Under the pieces are notes generated by a model that was not told the origin of the DNA, did not search any database, and saw only the letters and a program-made list of their open reading frames with translations. DNA of 64,000 bases from Propionicicella superfundia DSM 22317 (GTDB lineage Bacteria; Actinomycetota; Actinomycetes; Propionibacteriales; Propionibacteriaceae), in NCBI RefSeq assembly GCF_000423465.1, contig NZ_KE384021.1, positions 615,459-679,458 of the forward strand, written 5' to 3'. The position numbers and the translations under genes are program-made. Position 1 is the first letter of the stretch. Every line of letters starts with the position of its first letter. Below, in pieces: positions 33,742 to 42,623 of the stretch.

Positions 33742-33747
33742 AGCCTA
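33742..33747 (-). promoter_or_regulatory. -10 box, leaderless start of AroE-like gene
   Basis: TAGGCT on the minus strand, six bases, then ATG 33735. No Shine-Dalgarno sequence. Confidence 0.5.
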
Positions 33748-33808
33748 CGAGGCGGCGCCGATGCCCGTGCCGATGCCGCGGAGTCCTCCGGTGCCGTGGC
33801 CCCTCGGG

Positions 33809-34606
33809 TCAGGAGGCCGGGACTTCGATGACCGGGTGGCCGGCCGACGAGAGAGCTTCGAGGGTGTCGCGGGCGGCGGGGCTCGCCGGCGCGTCGGTGA
33901 TCAGTCCGACCGACGGAGGCAGGGGCGCGAAGTAGGGGTGACGGTGACGTCCGCCCAGCTTCGAACTGTCGAGCAGCACCCAGGACGCCCGGGAGACCTC
34001 GATGATGAGGGACTTCATGACCTGGAGTTCGAGGTCGGGACAGTTGAGGCCCCGAACCGGGTCCACGGAATCGGCGCCCAGGAACGCCACGTCCGGGGCC
34101 AGGTGGGAGAGCTGCTGGGAGGTCAGGGATCCCAGGAGCCGCCCCCCGCGCGGGTGGAGCCTGCCTCCGAGGACCAGCACCTCGGCCGATCCTTCCGCGA
34201 GTGCCATGAGGCTGGGCAGGCTGAGCGTGGCGAGGGTGACGTCGGTCCGTGCGGCGAGGAGTCCGGCGAGCTTGGCCACGGTTGTCCCGGCATCCAGGAA
34301 GACCAGGCTGCTCGGCGGGACGAGGGTCGCCGCCTTGATGCCGATGCGGAGTTTCGCGCCTGCGTTGAGCTGGTCCTTCTGGTGCCATGAGGGGTCGTTC
34401 GGGCGGCTGAGGGCGCCGCCCAGCACGCGGACGACCTGGCCGTTCCGCTCGAGATCGGCGAGGTCACGTCGCACGGTCGACTCGCTGACCCCGAGCGTGG
34501 CCGCGAGGTGGGGGATCTCGACCAGGGTGTCCCCGGCGAGCAGGTCGAGGAGTCGGCGATGCCTGTCCTGCGTGGCCGATCTGCGTGTTCGGTTGCGTTC
34601 GGGCAC
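33809..34606 (-). CDS. DeoR-family transcriptional regulator
   Basis: 265 residues. N-terminal helix-turn-helix (~20-55, IPHLAATLGVSESTVRRDLADLE) and a C-terminal sugar-phosphate-binding domain with FLDAGTT and LGADSVD. GTG 34606 follows GGAGGTG. It is divergent from dtnK and probably controls the acid-sugar operon through the repeats at 34645-34707. Confidence 0.92.
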   Translation of the reverse strand: MPERNRTRRSATQDRHRRLLDLLAGDTLVEIPHLAATLGVSESTVRRDLADLERNGQVVRVLGGALSRPNDPSWHQKDQLNAGAKLRIGIKAATLVPPSSLVFLDAGTTVAKLAGLLAARTDVTLATLSLPSLMALAEGSAEVLVLGGRLHPRGGRLLGSLTSQQLSHLAPDVAFLGADSVDPVRGLNCPDLELQVMKSLIIEVSRASWVLLDSSKLGGRHRHPYFAPLPPSVGLITDAPASPAARDTLEALSSAGHPVIEVPAS

Positions 34607-34644
34607 CTGCCCACCTCCTCCGACCCGAAACTAGCAGATGCGCG

Positions 34645-34707
34645 TGATGCGCAATATCTGCCCGCATTCTTGACGTTGATACGCAAGTACGTGATAGTTG
34701 ATGCGTA
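34645..34707. promoter_or_regulatory. Three direct repeats TGATRCGYA, candidate DeoR operator
   Basis: TGATGCGCA (34645-34653), TGATACGCA (34677-34685) and TGATGCGTA (34699-34707) lie between the divergent regulator and dtnK. Starts are 32 and 22 bases apart, about three and two helical turns, so all face the same side. A partial copy, GATGCGC, begins at 34637. Confidence 0.55.
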
Positions 34708-34734
34708 CCGAAAGCACTGTCGAAGGGGACGGGC

Positions 34735-36027
34735 ATGGCTGATGTCGTGATCATCGGGGACGACCTGACCGGGTCGAACGCCACGGGCGCGCTGTATGCG
34801 ATGGGCGGCCTCGCCGTGGTCACCGTCGCGGACATCGCCACGGCCGAGCGAATCCAGGACGACGTGGACGTGCTGGTGTTCAACACGGAGTCCCGTCACC
34901 TTCCCGGGCCTGCCGCGTCCGCCCGAGTCGCCGAAGTCGTGGCGTTCGCCGCCGGGACGGGCGCGCAGATCGCCAAGCGGGTGGACACGACGCTGCGCGG
35001 CAACATCGCCGCCGAGGTCGCCGCCGGCCTCGCAGCCCTGCGTGCCCGTCGCGACTCCGGCCGGCAGGCCGTCTTGATGGTTCCGGCGTTCCCGGCCTCC
35101 GAACGGGTCACGGTCGGCGGCTGCCAGTTCGTCCAGGGCGTGCCCGTGGCGCGTTCCTGGGCGGCCGGCGATCCGTTCACGCCGGTGACCACGTCCCGCG
35201 TCAGCGCCCTCTTCTCCGGCATGCCCGGACTACGGACGCGCGAACTGGGGCTGGAGGACCTGAACGCGGATCTCGCCGCGTCCCTCGCCACGGCGGGCCA
35301 CAGCGCCGATGTCGTCGTGGTCGACGCGTATGACGACGCCGACCTCCTCACCGTTGCGAAGGCCGCCCAGCGCGCCGCCGAAAGCGGCGACCTCGAATGG
35401 CTGGTGGTCGACACAGGGCCGTTCGGCGTCGCGTTGAGCCGACAGCGCGGTCTCGGCGGCGGGCGCACCGAGCAGAACCCGCTGATTCTCGTCATGGCCG
35501 GAAGCCTCACCGAGCAGACGAGGGCCCAACTCGACCATCTCGCGGCGACGTCGGATGCCCGGCTGATCACGGTCGACCCTGCCGTCGACGCGGCGACCGA
35601 CATCGTCGAGCGGCTGGCACAGGCGGCGATGGCAGGTCACTCGGTCATCGGGCTGCGCACCGTCCTGCCGAGCGGCCCGCCGACGGCCGAGGCCGCCGAC
35701 ACGAGCCTGCGGCTGTTCGCGGATGTGGCGCGCGCGGCGACCGAGCGGTTGCGGCCCGCCGCGATCTACGCCACCGGCGGCGACGTCGCGATGACCGTGC
35801 TCCGCGCGCTGGGCGGCGACGGTTTCCGGATCCTCAGCGAGGTGCTCCCCCTGGCGGTCGTCGGCGAGGTCAGCGGCGGCCCGTACGCAGGCATCGGGCT
35901 GGCCACCAAGGGCGGGCTGATCGGTGACACCGACGCCGCCACCCTCTGCGTGAACGCGCTCCAGCAGGCGTCGAGGCACGCCGCCGACGTCACTCTCGTC
36001 TCTCCAGCCACATCAGAAGGGAAGTAA
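34735..36027 (+). CDS. Four-carbon acid sugar kinase (D-threonate/D-erythronate kinase type)
   Basis: 430 residues, DUF1537/OtnK superfamily. N-terminal substrate domain begins VVIIGDDLTGSNATGALYA and has KRVDTTLRGNIAAE; C-terminal nucleotide domain has VMAGSLTEQT, IYATGGDVAMTVL and GGLIGD. Phosphorylates a tetronate at C4. The adjoining pdxA2-type gene makes D-threonate or D-erythronate the best guess over 3-oxo-tetronates (inference from context). ATG 34735 follows GAAGGGG. Confidence 0.9.
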   Translation: MADVVIIGDDLTGSNATGALYAMGGLAVVTVADIATAERIQDDVDVLVFNTESRHLPGPAASARVAEVVAFAAGTGAQIAKRVDTTLRGNIAAEVAAGLAALRARRDSGRQAVLMVPAFPASERVTVGGCQFVQGVPVARSWAAGDPFTPVTTSRVSALFSGMPGLRTRELGLEDLNADLAASLATAGHSADVVVVDAYDDADLLTVAKAAQRAAESGDLEWLVVDTGPFGVALSRQRGLGGGRTEQNPLILVMAGSLTEQTRAQLDHLAATSDARLITVDPAVDAATDIVERLAQAAMAGHSVIGLRTVLPSGPPTAEAADTSLRLFADVARAATERLRPAAIYATGGDVAMTVLRALGGDGFRILSEVLPLAVVGEVSGGPYAGIGLATKGGLIGDTDAATLCVNALQQASRHAADVTLVSPATSEGK

Positions 36028-36032
36028 CACAC

Positions 36033-37100
36033 GTGACCGACACACAGCCCCCGGTACTGGGCGTCACGGTCGGCGATCCGGCCGGTATCGGACCCGAGAT
36101 CAGCCTGGCGACGGTGATCCGTCCCGAGATCCGTCGTCGCGCACGGGCCGTGCTCTATGCCGATCCGAGCGTCGTCGAGCGGGCCGCCGGCATCATCGGT
36201 GCCGACGTCGAGGTACGCGTCATCGACGACCCCGCCGACGCCGCCACGGAGCCGAGCGTCGTCGACGTGATCGACATCGGCACGATCCCCGATGCGGACG
36301 AGATCGAGTTCGGCGTCGTCCAGGAGGCGGCGGGACGCGCGGCCGTCGCCTCCATCGAGCGGGCCGTCGAGGATGCCCTGGCCGGGCGGACGCAGGGCGT
36401 CGTGACCGCTCCCATCAACAAAGAGGCCATCTGGTCCACCGGCTCCCGCTTCCTCGGACACACCGAGATGCTCCAGGACCTCACCGGCGCGGAGAAGACC
36501 GACACCATGTTCGTACTCGGGGATCTGTGCACCTTCTTCGCCACCCGTCACATGTCGCTGCTCGAGGCGGTGCAGGCGATCCGGAAGGACCTGCTGGTCG
36601 GCTCCATCACGCGAGCGCTGCGTGCCCTGCGGGTGTTCGGCTACGCGGAGCCTCGGCTCGCCGTGGCCGCGCTGAATCCGCACGGCGGCGAGAACGGCCA
36701 CTTCGGACGCGAGGAGCTGGACGAGATCCGGCCGGCCATCGAACAGGTGAACGAGGAGACGGGCGCCGGCGTGCTCGGGCCGATCCCCGCCGACTCCGTC
36801 TTCCATCTGGGCATCGGAGGTGCCTTCGACGGCATCCTGTCCCTCTACCACGATCAGGGCCACATCGCGACGAAGACGTACGACTTCGACCGGACCGTCT
36901 CCGTCACGGTTGGCCTGCCCATCCTGCGCACCTCCGTCGATCACGGCACGGCGTTCGACATCGCGGGAAAGGGAACGGCGTCGCCGCAGACCATGATCTC
37001 GGCCTTCGACGCCGGCGTGCGATTCTCCGCCCGCAACACGGCGATCGCTGCGGCCTTCCCGCCACGTACCGACACGACTCCGCCTTCAGAGAGGAAGTAG
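36033..37100 (+). CDS. pdxA2: 4-phospho-tetronate dehydrogenase, PdxA2 family
   Basis: 355 residues. Relative of 4-hydroxythreonine-4-phosphate dehydrogenase, of the PdxA2 group that oxidises and decarboxylates 4-phospho-D-threonate or erythronate to dihydroxyacetone phosphate. Conserved: VGDPAGIGPE, TAPINKEA, GHTEML, AALNPHGGENGHFG, YHDQGHIATK and TSVDHGTAFDIAGKG. GTG 36033 follows AGAAGGGAAG and is five bases past the kinase stop. Its kinase neighbour, rather than vitamin B6 genes, supports PdxA2. Confidence 0.9.
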   Translation: MTDTQPPVLGVTVGDPAGIGPEISLATVIRPEIRRRARAVLYADPSVVERAAGIIGADVEVRVIDDPADAATEPSVVDVIDIGTIPDADEIEFGVVQEAAGRAAVASIERAVEDALAGRTQGVVTAPINKEAIWSTGSRFLGHTEMLQDLTGAEKTDTMFVLGDLCTFFATRHMSLLEAVQAIRKDLLVGSITRALRALRVFGYAEPRLAVAALNPHGGENGHFGREELDEIRPAIEQVNEETGAGVLGPIPADSVFHLGIGGAFDGILSLYHDQGHIATKTYDFDRTVSVTVGLPILRTSVDHGTAFDIAGKGTASPQTMISAFDAGVRFSARNTAIAAAFPPRTDTTPPSERK

Positions 37101-37105
37101 CACCG

Positions 37106-38413
37106 GTGTCCCCATCCGTTACCGCATCAGCAGTGCCGCAGAAGCGCTGGGCATATGTGATCCCGGTCGCGGCGATCATGTACATGCTCGCCTATCTCGA
37201 CCGCAACAACGTCGCCGTGATCCTGCCGTTCATCGAAAAAGATCCGACGATGCACCTCACCGTCTCCGACAAAGGCCTGGTCAGCGGCATCTTCTTCGTC
37301 GGCTACATGTTCCTCCAGATTCCCGGCGCCGTCGCCGCACAGAAATGGAGCGCCAAGAAGACCGTCCTGATCCTCATGATCACCTGGGGCATCGCCGCGA
37401 TGGCGTGCGGGCTGGTCGCCGACCGCAACCAGTTCCTGGTCGCACGCTTCTTCCTCGGCGTGTTCGAGGGCGGCGTGTGGCCCGCCGTCCTCGTGCTGCT
37501 CGCCAGTTGGTTCCCGCTCACGGAGCGTGCGCGTGCCAACGCCCTGTGGATGCTCTGCCTTCCGCTGTCGTCGATCGTCATGGCGCCCCTGTCGGGCGTC
37601 CTGCTCGAGTCCTTCAGTTGGCGGACGGTGCTCATCATCGAAGGCATCCCGCCGCTGCTGTGGGCCGTGGTCTGGTGGTTCGCCGTGGCCGACCGGCCGA
37701 GCCAGGCCAGGTGGATCACCCCGGCCGAGCGCGAGTACGTCGAGTCCACCCTCGCCGCCGAGGAGGCCGCCAAGCCGGCCGTCGACCCGAAGGGCGGCTA
37801 CCAACGCGCGCTGAGGGATCCGCGGGTGCTGCTGATGATCGCCATCTACTTCTGCTGGATGACCGGCTTCTACGGCTTCAGCCTGTGGTTGCCGACGGTG
37901 CTGAAGAACCTCACCGGCGGATCGCCCATTCTCGTCGGGTGGCTGACGGCGATCCCGTACCTGATCGCCCTGGTCGGCATGGTGCTCGTCTCGCGCTGGA
38001 GCGACCGCACCGCGAACCGGAAGCTCGCTGTGGCCGTGCCGCTGCTCATCGGCGCCGGCGCGCTGGTCGTCGGGCAGTTCGTCACCCTCCCCGTGGTGAA
38101 CATCGCCCTGCTGTGCATCGCGGCGGTCGGCATCTACGCGCCCTACGGCCCGTTCTGGGCACTGCCCGCGGCGTTCCTGCGCATCGAGGTGCTGGCGTTC
38201 TCGATGGGACTGATCAACGCCTTGGGCAACCTCGGCGGATTCGTCGGGCCCTACGCCGTCGGGTGGATGCGCGACGCGACCGGCAGTGACCTGATCGGCT
38301 ATCTCTTCCTCGCCGGCATCCTGGTCCTGAGCGCGTTGCTCACCGTCATCGGCGTGAAGACCCAGCAGCCGAGCGCTCCGGCGACGGCCGAGGGGAGCAC
38401 CGTCGACGCATGA
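37106..38413 (+). CDS. MFS transporter, anion:cation symporter type
   Basis: 435 residues, twelve predicted membrane segments with a central loop near 200-240. N-terminal AYLDRNNVAV and the GVWPAVLVLLASWFPLTERARA segment are typical of the ACS family that imports sugar acids. GTG 37106 follows GAGGAAG, five bases past the pdxA2 stop. Likely imports the tetronate used by this operon (inference). Confidence 0.9.
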   Translation: MSPSVTASAVPQKRWAYVIPVAAIMYMLAYLDRNNVAVILPFIEKDPTMHLTVSDKGLVSGIFFVGYMFLQIPGAVAAQKWSAKKTVLILMITWGIAAMACGLVADRNQFLVARFFLGVFEGGVWPAVLVLLASWFPLTERARANALWMLCLPLSSIVMAPLSGVLLESFSWRTVLIIEGIPPLLWAVVWWFAVADRPSQARWITPAEREYVESTLAAEEAAKPAVDPKGGYQRALRDPRVLLMIAIYFCWMTGFYGFSLWLPTVLKNLTGGSPILVGWLTAIPYLIALVGMVLVSRWSDRTANRKLAVAVPLLIGAGALVVGQFVTLPVVNIALLCIAAVGIYAPYGPFWALPAAFLRIEVLAFSMGLINALGNLGGFVGPYAVGWMRDATGSDLIGYLFLAGILVLSALLTVIGVKTQQPSAPATAEGSTVDA

Positions 38414-38422
38414 TCGACGGCC

Positions 38423-38452
38423 GGTGGTGGGCCCCGTGCCGGGCCCACCACC
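38423..38452 (+). terminator. Hairpin after the acid-sugar operon
   Basis: GGTGGTGGGCCC (38423-38434) pairs perfectly with GGGCCCACCACC (38441-38452) across a six-base loop. No U-run follows, as is common in actinobacteria. Confidence 0.65.
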
Positions 38453-38466
38453 GACGCGGGTGGAGC

Positions 38467-38472
38467 TAGGCT
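38467..38472 (+). promoter_or_regulatory. -10 box, leaderless start of kinase-like gene
   Basis: TAGGCT, six bases, then GTG 38479. Confidence 0.5.
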
Positions 38473-38478
38473 CGCATC

Positions 38479-39333
38479 GTGCCCGCACTCCCGCCGGATC
38501 TCGTGGCCGGCCTCGACGTCCTCGGCAGCGTCCCGGTGGCGGGCGGCAGCATCGCAGCCTCCTTTCGCCTCGACACGGCCGCCGGGCCGCTGTTCGCCAA
38601 GACGCACCCTCGACCGAAGCCCCGGATGTTCAGCCGGGAGGCGGCCGGACTTCGCGCACTGGCCACGGCGGCTCCCCCCACGATCGGCGTCCCGCAGGTC
38701 GTGCGGGTCACCGCGGGAGGCCTGGTGCTGTCGTGGATCGACGAAGGACGGCGCAGGCCGTCGACCGAGGACGAACTGGGCCGCGGTCTCGCGCACATCC
38801 ACCGGTCCACCGCGCCGGCTTTCGGAGCCCTCGACGGGGACACCTCGGGATACCTCGGGTCCATGCCCATCGACCTCACGCCCACCGCCTCGTGGACCGA
38901 TTTCTTCCTCGAGCGCCGGCTCGTGCCCCTCGCCGAGGCGGCGATCGCCAAGGGAACGCTCTCGCCCGAGGCGCGGCGAACCATCGACCGGCTCGCGCCG
39001 CGTGCCGACGAGCTGTGCGGCCCCGCCGAGCCCCCCTCCCTCGTCCATGGCGACCTGTGGGCCGGCAATCGCCTCGTCGACACCGACGGACGGAACTGGC
39101 TCATCGACCCGGCCGCGCATTTCGCCCACCGCGAGATCGACCTGGCGATGATGCGGCTCTTCGGCGGTTTCGGACCGCGCTGCTTCGCGGCCTACGACGA
39201 GGCCTTCCCTCTCGCGACGGGGTGGCAGGACCGGATCGACTGGTACCAGGTGCCGCCCCTGCTCGTCCACGCGTACCTGTTCGGCGGCTCCTACGGCGAC
39301 AGTGCCCTCGATGCGCTCCGCCGGTACCTGTGA
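38479..39333 (+). CDS. Fructosamine kinase family protein
   Basis: 284 residues, cytosolic, protein-kinase-like fold. Seen: Lys in FAKTHPRPKP, FSREAAGLRAL, catalytic LVHGDLWAGNRL and the metal-binding DPAAHFAHREIDLAMM. These fit the fructosamine kinase group, which phosphorylates glycated amines for repair or use; an aminoglycoside phosphotransferase relative is the alternative. Single gene between two hairpins. Confidence 0.85.
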   Translation: MPALPPDLVAGLDVLGSVPVAGGSIAASFRLDTAAGPLFAKTHPRPKPRMFSREAAGLRALATAAPPTIGVPQVVRVTAGGLVLSWIDEGRRRPSTEDELGRGLAHIHRSTAPAFGALDGDTSGYLGSMPIDLTPTASWTDFFLERRLVPLAEAAIAKGTLSPEARRTIDRLAPRADELCGPAEPPSLVHGDLWAGNRLVDTDGRNWLIDPAAHFAHREIDLAMMRLFGGFGPRCFAAYDEAFPLATGWQDRIDWYQVPPLLVHAYLFGGSYGDSALDALRRYL

Positions 39334-39339
39334 CCGTGT

Positions 39340-39359
39340 CCCGAGGCCGTCGCCTCGGG
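39340..39359 (+). terminator. Hairpin after fructosamine kinase-like gene
   Basis: CCCGAGGC (39340-39347) pairs with GCCTCGGG (39352-39359) across CGTC; starts seven bases after the stop codon. Confidence 0.6.
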
Positions 39360-39482
39360 CTCGCATGCGGGGGTCGTCGGCGGTGACCGGTCGGTCGCTT
39401 TCGCGACGGACCTGTAGTCCGTAACCTGATCACCGAGAGCGTTCCCACCTTGGCGAAACGTCTGTACCGGAAGGACGGCGGC

Positions 39483-40217
39483 GTGATCGGACTGCCCCCC
39501 CATATCCAGGCATGTCTCTTCGACCTCGACGGCGTGCTGACGAGCACGACGCGGCTGCACATCGGTGCGTGGAAGCAGGCCTTCGACGACTTCCTGCGAA
39601 AGCGCGCCGAGGAGACCGGCGACGACCTGTACCCGTTCGACCCCGCCGCCGACTACACGCGCTATGTCGACGGGCGGCGCCGTGCCGACGGCGTGCGGAC
39701 CTTCCTGGCCAGCCGCGGCATCGAACTCCCCGAGGGCGACCCGGCCGATGCGCCGGGCATGGGGACGGTCAACGCGCTCGGCAACCTGAAGAACACGATC
39801 GTCGTCGCGCACATGGACACCGAGGGGGTCGACGAGCGCCCCGGCGCGCGCGCCTACCTGCAGGCCGCCGAGAAGGCCGGGCTGCGCCGAGTGGTGGTGT
39901 CGTCCAGCGCCAACGCCGCCAAGGCGCTCGCGCTGACCGGGCTGGATCGGCTCATCGAGGCCCGGGTGGACGGGGTCGTCGCCCGCGAACGCGACCTCCC
40001 CGGCAAACCCGACCCGGCGACCTTCCTGTACGGCGCGGAACTGGCCGGGGTCGATCCGGCGTCGGCGGCCGTGTTCGAGGACGCCGTGGCGGGCGTGCAG
40101 GCGGGCCGCGCCGGGGCGTTCGGGTTCGTGGTCGGGATCGACGACGCCGGACAGGCCGATGCGCTGCGGGAGGCCGGCGCCGACATCGTCGTCCCGGATC
40201 TGGGCGCGTTGCTGTGA
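39483..40217 (+). CDS. pgmB: Beta-phosphoglucomutase
   Basis: Interconverts beta-glucose 1-phosphate and glucose 6-phosphate. 244 residues from GTG 39483, preceded by GGAAGGA; a TTG at 39450 is less likely. Nucleophile Asp14 in CLFDLDGVLTST, helical cap with GRRRADGVRTFL, SSSANA, GKPDPATFL and FEDAVAGVQAG. It overlaps the GH65 phosphorylase gene by GTGA; the two form the standard disaccharide phosphorolysis pair. Confidence 0.93.
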   Translation: MIGLPPHIQACLFDLDGVLTSTTRLHIGAWKQAFDDFLRKRAEETGDDLYPFDPAADYTRYVDGRRRADGVRTFLASRGIELPEGDPADAPGMGTVNALGNLKNTIVVAHMDTEGVDERPGARAYLQAAEKAGLRRVVVSSSANAAKALALTGLDRLIEARVDGVVARERDLPGKPDPATFLYGAELAGVDPASAAVFEDAVAGVQAGRAGAFGFVVGIDDAGQADALREAGADIVVPDLGALL

Positions 40218-42574
40218 ACCCGGCCGACCGGCTCACCCACCTCGAGGTCGGCGAATGGGAGGTGGTCGAGCCTGAACTGGCGCTCGAGGACGTCGGCCAC
40301 GCCGAGTCGGTGTTCGCGCTCTCCAACGGCTTCGTCGGGCTTCGCGGCACTCTCGACGAAGGAGAGCCGGCGGTGTCCTCCGGTGCGTACGTCGCCGGCC
40401 TGTACGAGCGGTTCCGCCTCCCGCACGCCGAGCCGGGCTACGGGTACCCCGACTTCGGGCAGGCGATGATCCACGCGCCCGACGGCTCGGTGATCCGGCT
40501 CATCGTGGACGACTCGCCGTTCGACGTGCGGCTCGGGACGCTCCACGCCCACCGCCGGGTCCTGTCGCTGCGCGAGGGGACGCTGACCCGAGACGTCGAC
40601 TGGTCGACCCCGCGCGGGCGCCGCGTACGGATCTCGTCGACCCGGCTGGCGTCGTACGAATACCGCTCTGTGTCGGCCATCCGCTACACCGTCGCCGCCG
40701 TCGACCAGCAGGTGCGGATCATCCTGCAGTCCGAGCTCATCGCCAACGAACCGATGGCCCCGGCCGAGGGATCCTCGAAGGACCCGCGTGTCACCCACGT
40801 CCTCGCCCAGGCACTGCGACCGGTCGCGCAGGAGCGCAGCACCTCCGGGGCGCTGCTGGTGCACCGCACGAAGCGCTCGGGCCTCACGGTCGCCGCCTCG
40901 ATCGCGCACGAGATCGCGTCCAGCGCGGACGCCGAGATGTTCGTCGAGACCCGCCCCGACTGGGCACGGACGTCCTTCGTCGCCGAACTGCTGCCCGGCG
41001 AGTCGCTCACGATCACCAAGTACGTGGCGCACGCGACCTCCACCACGCGGGCGGTGCCGCTGCTGCGCAGTCAGGTCTCCGCCGCCGTGAGCTCGGCCCG
41101 CCATGACAGATGGGAGGGGCTGGTCGCCCGGCAGGCCGAGCATCTCGACGCGTTCTGGGACACCGCCGATGTCCACGTCACCGGCCGTCCGCGGCTCACC
41201 GGCATGCTGCGGTACGCGCTGTTCCAGGTGTATCAGGGCGCGCTGCGGAACGAGGGCGCGCCCATCGGGGCGAAGGCCCTCACCGGTTCGGGGTACTCGG
41301 GCCACACCTTCTGGGACACCGAGGGCTTCCTGGCCCCCGTCCTGGCGGCCGTGCTGCCCGACGCCTGCGCCGACGTCCTGCGCTGGCGCGCGTCCACGAT
41401 CGATCTCGCGAAGGACCGTGCCGCGGAGCTCGGCCTCCAGGGCGCCGCCTTCCCGTGGCGGACGATCGACGGCACCGAGGCGTCCGCCTACTGGCCCGCG
41501 AGCACCGCGGCGATGCACATCAACGCCGACATCGTGAGGGCGTTCGAGCTGTACCGCTGGGTGACCGGCGACGAAAGCCTCGAACTCGACGGGGGGCTGC
41601 CGGTGATCGTGGAGACGGCCCGGGCATGGATCTCGCTCAGCCATGAGGGACGCAGCGGCAAGGTCCACCTCGACGGCCTCACCGGGCCGGACGAGTACAC
41701 CGCGGTCATCGACGACAACGTGTTCACCAACCTGATGGCGCGGCGTGCGCTGCTGTCGGCGGCCGAGCGGACCGGACGGCATCCCGACCTGGCCGCCCAA
41801 CTCGGCGTGACCGATGCCGAGCGGGCGCATTGGGCGGCGATCGCCGAGAACATGTTCATCCCCTACGACGCCGAGCTGGGGGTTCATCCGGCATGTGCCG
41901 GGTTCACGCGGTTCGACGAGTGGGACTGGGAGCGTTTCAAGGACAAGCACCCGATCCAGAACTACTCGCCGTACTTCGAGATCTACCGCCACCAGGTCAT
42001 CAAGCAGGCCGATCTCGTGCAGGCGATGTGGTGGTGCCCCGAGGAGTTCGCACCCGACCAGGTCGCCCGCAATCTCGACTACTACGAGCGGCGGACGTCG
42101 CGCGACTCGTCACTGTCGGCGACCCCGCAGTCGGTCGTGTGCGCGCAGGCCGGGCACCTGGATCTCGCCCTGGCCTACCTGTACGAGGCGGCAGCGGTGG
42201 ATCTCGAGGACGTCCACGGGAACGCCGACCACGGGCTGCACATGGCTTCGCTCGCCGGATCGTGGCTGGCGTTCTCGTGCGGTCTCGGCGGGTACCGCGA
42301 AGCCCCCGACCGGCTCGTGCTGTGGCCGCAGCGCCCCGACGGGGTGGAGGGGTTCGGATTCCGGCTGCTGTGGCGGGGCGCACGGGTGACGGTCGCCGTC
42401 GAGGCGGACACGGTCACCGTGCGTCAGGAGGGGGACGCGCCGCTGCCGCTGCGGCTGTACGGCGAGGAGATCGATCTCGGCCAGGAGCCGGTCGCCCGGC
42501 CGTTGCGCCGCGTGGAGCCGCTGCTGCCGGAACCGGAACAGCCCGTGGGGCGCGCGCCTGCACGTCTGTCCTGA
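40214..42574 (+). CDS. GH65 glycoside phosphorylase (maltose/trehalose/kojibiose type)
   Basis: Inverting phosphorylase of 786 residues that splits an alpha-linked glucose disaccharide with phosphate to give beta-glucose 1-phosphate, used by the coupled mutase. N-terminal beta-sandwich (~1-270), (alpha/alpha)6 barrel, C-terminal beta-sandwich. Catalytic acid Glu494 in GLTGPDEYT; GHTFWDTEGF and NADHGLHMASLAGSW are conserved; the phosphate site lies near KQADLVQAM. The exact disaccharide cannot be read from the sequence. Confidence 0.92.
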   Translation: MNPADRLTHLEVGEWEVVEPELALEDVGHAESVFALSNGFVGLRGTLDEGEPAVSSGAYVAGLYERFRLPHAEPGYGYPDFGQAMIHAPDGSVIRLIVDDSPFDVRLGTLHAHRRVLSLREGTLTRDVDWSTPRGRRVRISSTRLASYEYRSVSAIRYTVAAVDQQVRIILQSELIANEPMAPAEGSSKDPRVTHVLAQALRPVAQERSTSGALLVHRTKRSGLTVAASIAHEIASSADAEMFVETRPDWARTSFVAELLPGESLTITKYVAHATSTTRAVPLLRSQVSAAVSSARHDRWEGLVARQAEHLDAFWDTADVHVTGRPRLTGMLRYALFQVYQGALRNEGAPIGAKALTGSGYSGHTFWDTEGFLAPVLAAVLPDACADVLRWRASTIDLAKDRAAELGLQGAAFPWRTIDGTEASAYWPASTAAMHINADIVRAFELYRWVTGDESLELDGGLPVIVETARAWISLSHEGRSGKVHLDGLTGPDEYTAVIDDNVFTNLMARRALLSAAERTGRHPDLAAQLGVTDAERAHWAAIAENMFIPYDAELGVHPACAGFTRFDEWDWERFKDKHPIQNYSPYFEIYRHQVIKQADLVQAMWWCPEEFAPDQVARNLDYYERRTSRDSSLSATPQSVVCAQAGHLDLALAYLYEAAAVDLEDVHGNADHGLHMASLAGSWLAFSCGLGGYREAPDRLVLWPQRPDGVEGFGFRLLWRGARVTVAVEADTVTVRQEGDAPLPLRLYGEEIDLGQEPVARPLRRVEPLLPEPEQPVGRAPARLS

Positions 42575-42623
42575 ACTGTTGGACGGGCCGCTGCCCGAGC
42601 TGAAGACGTAGCAGAGTGGAGCT

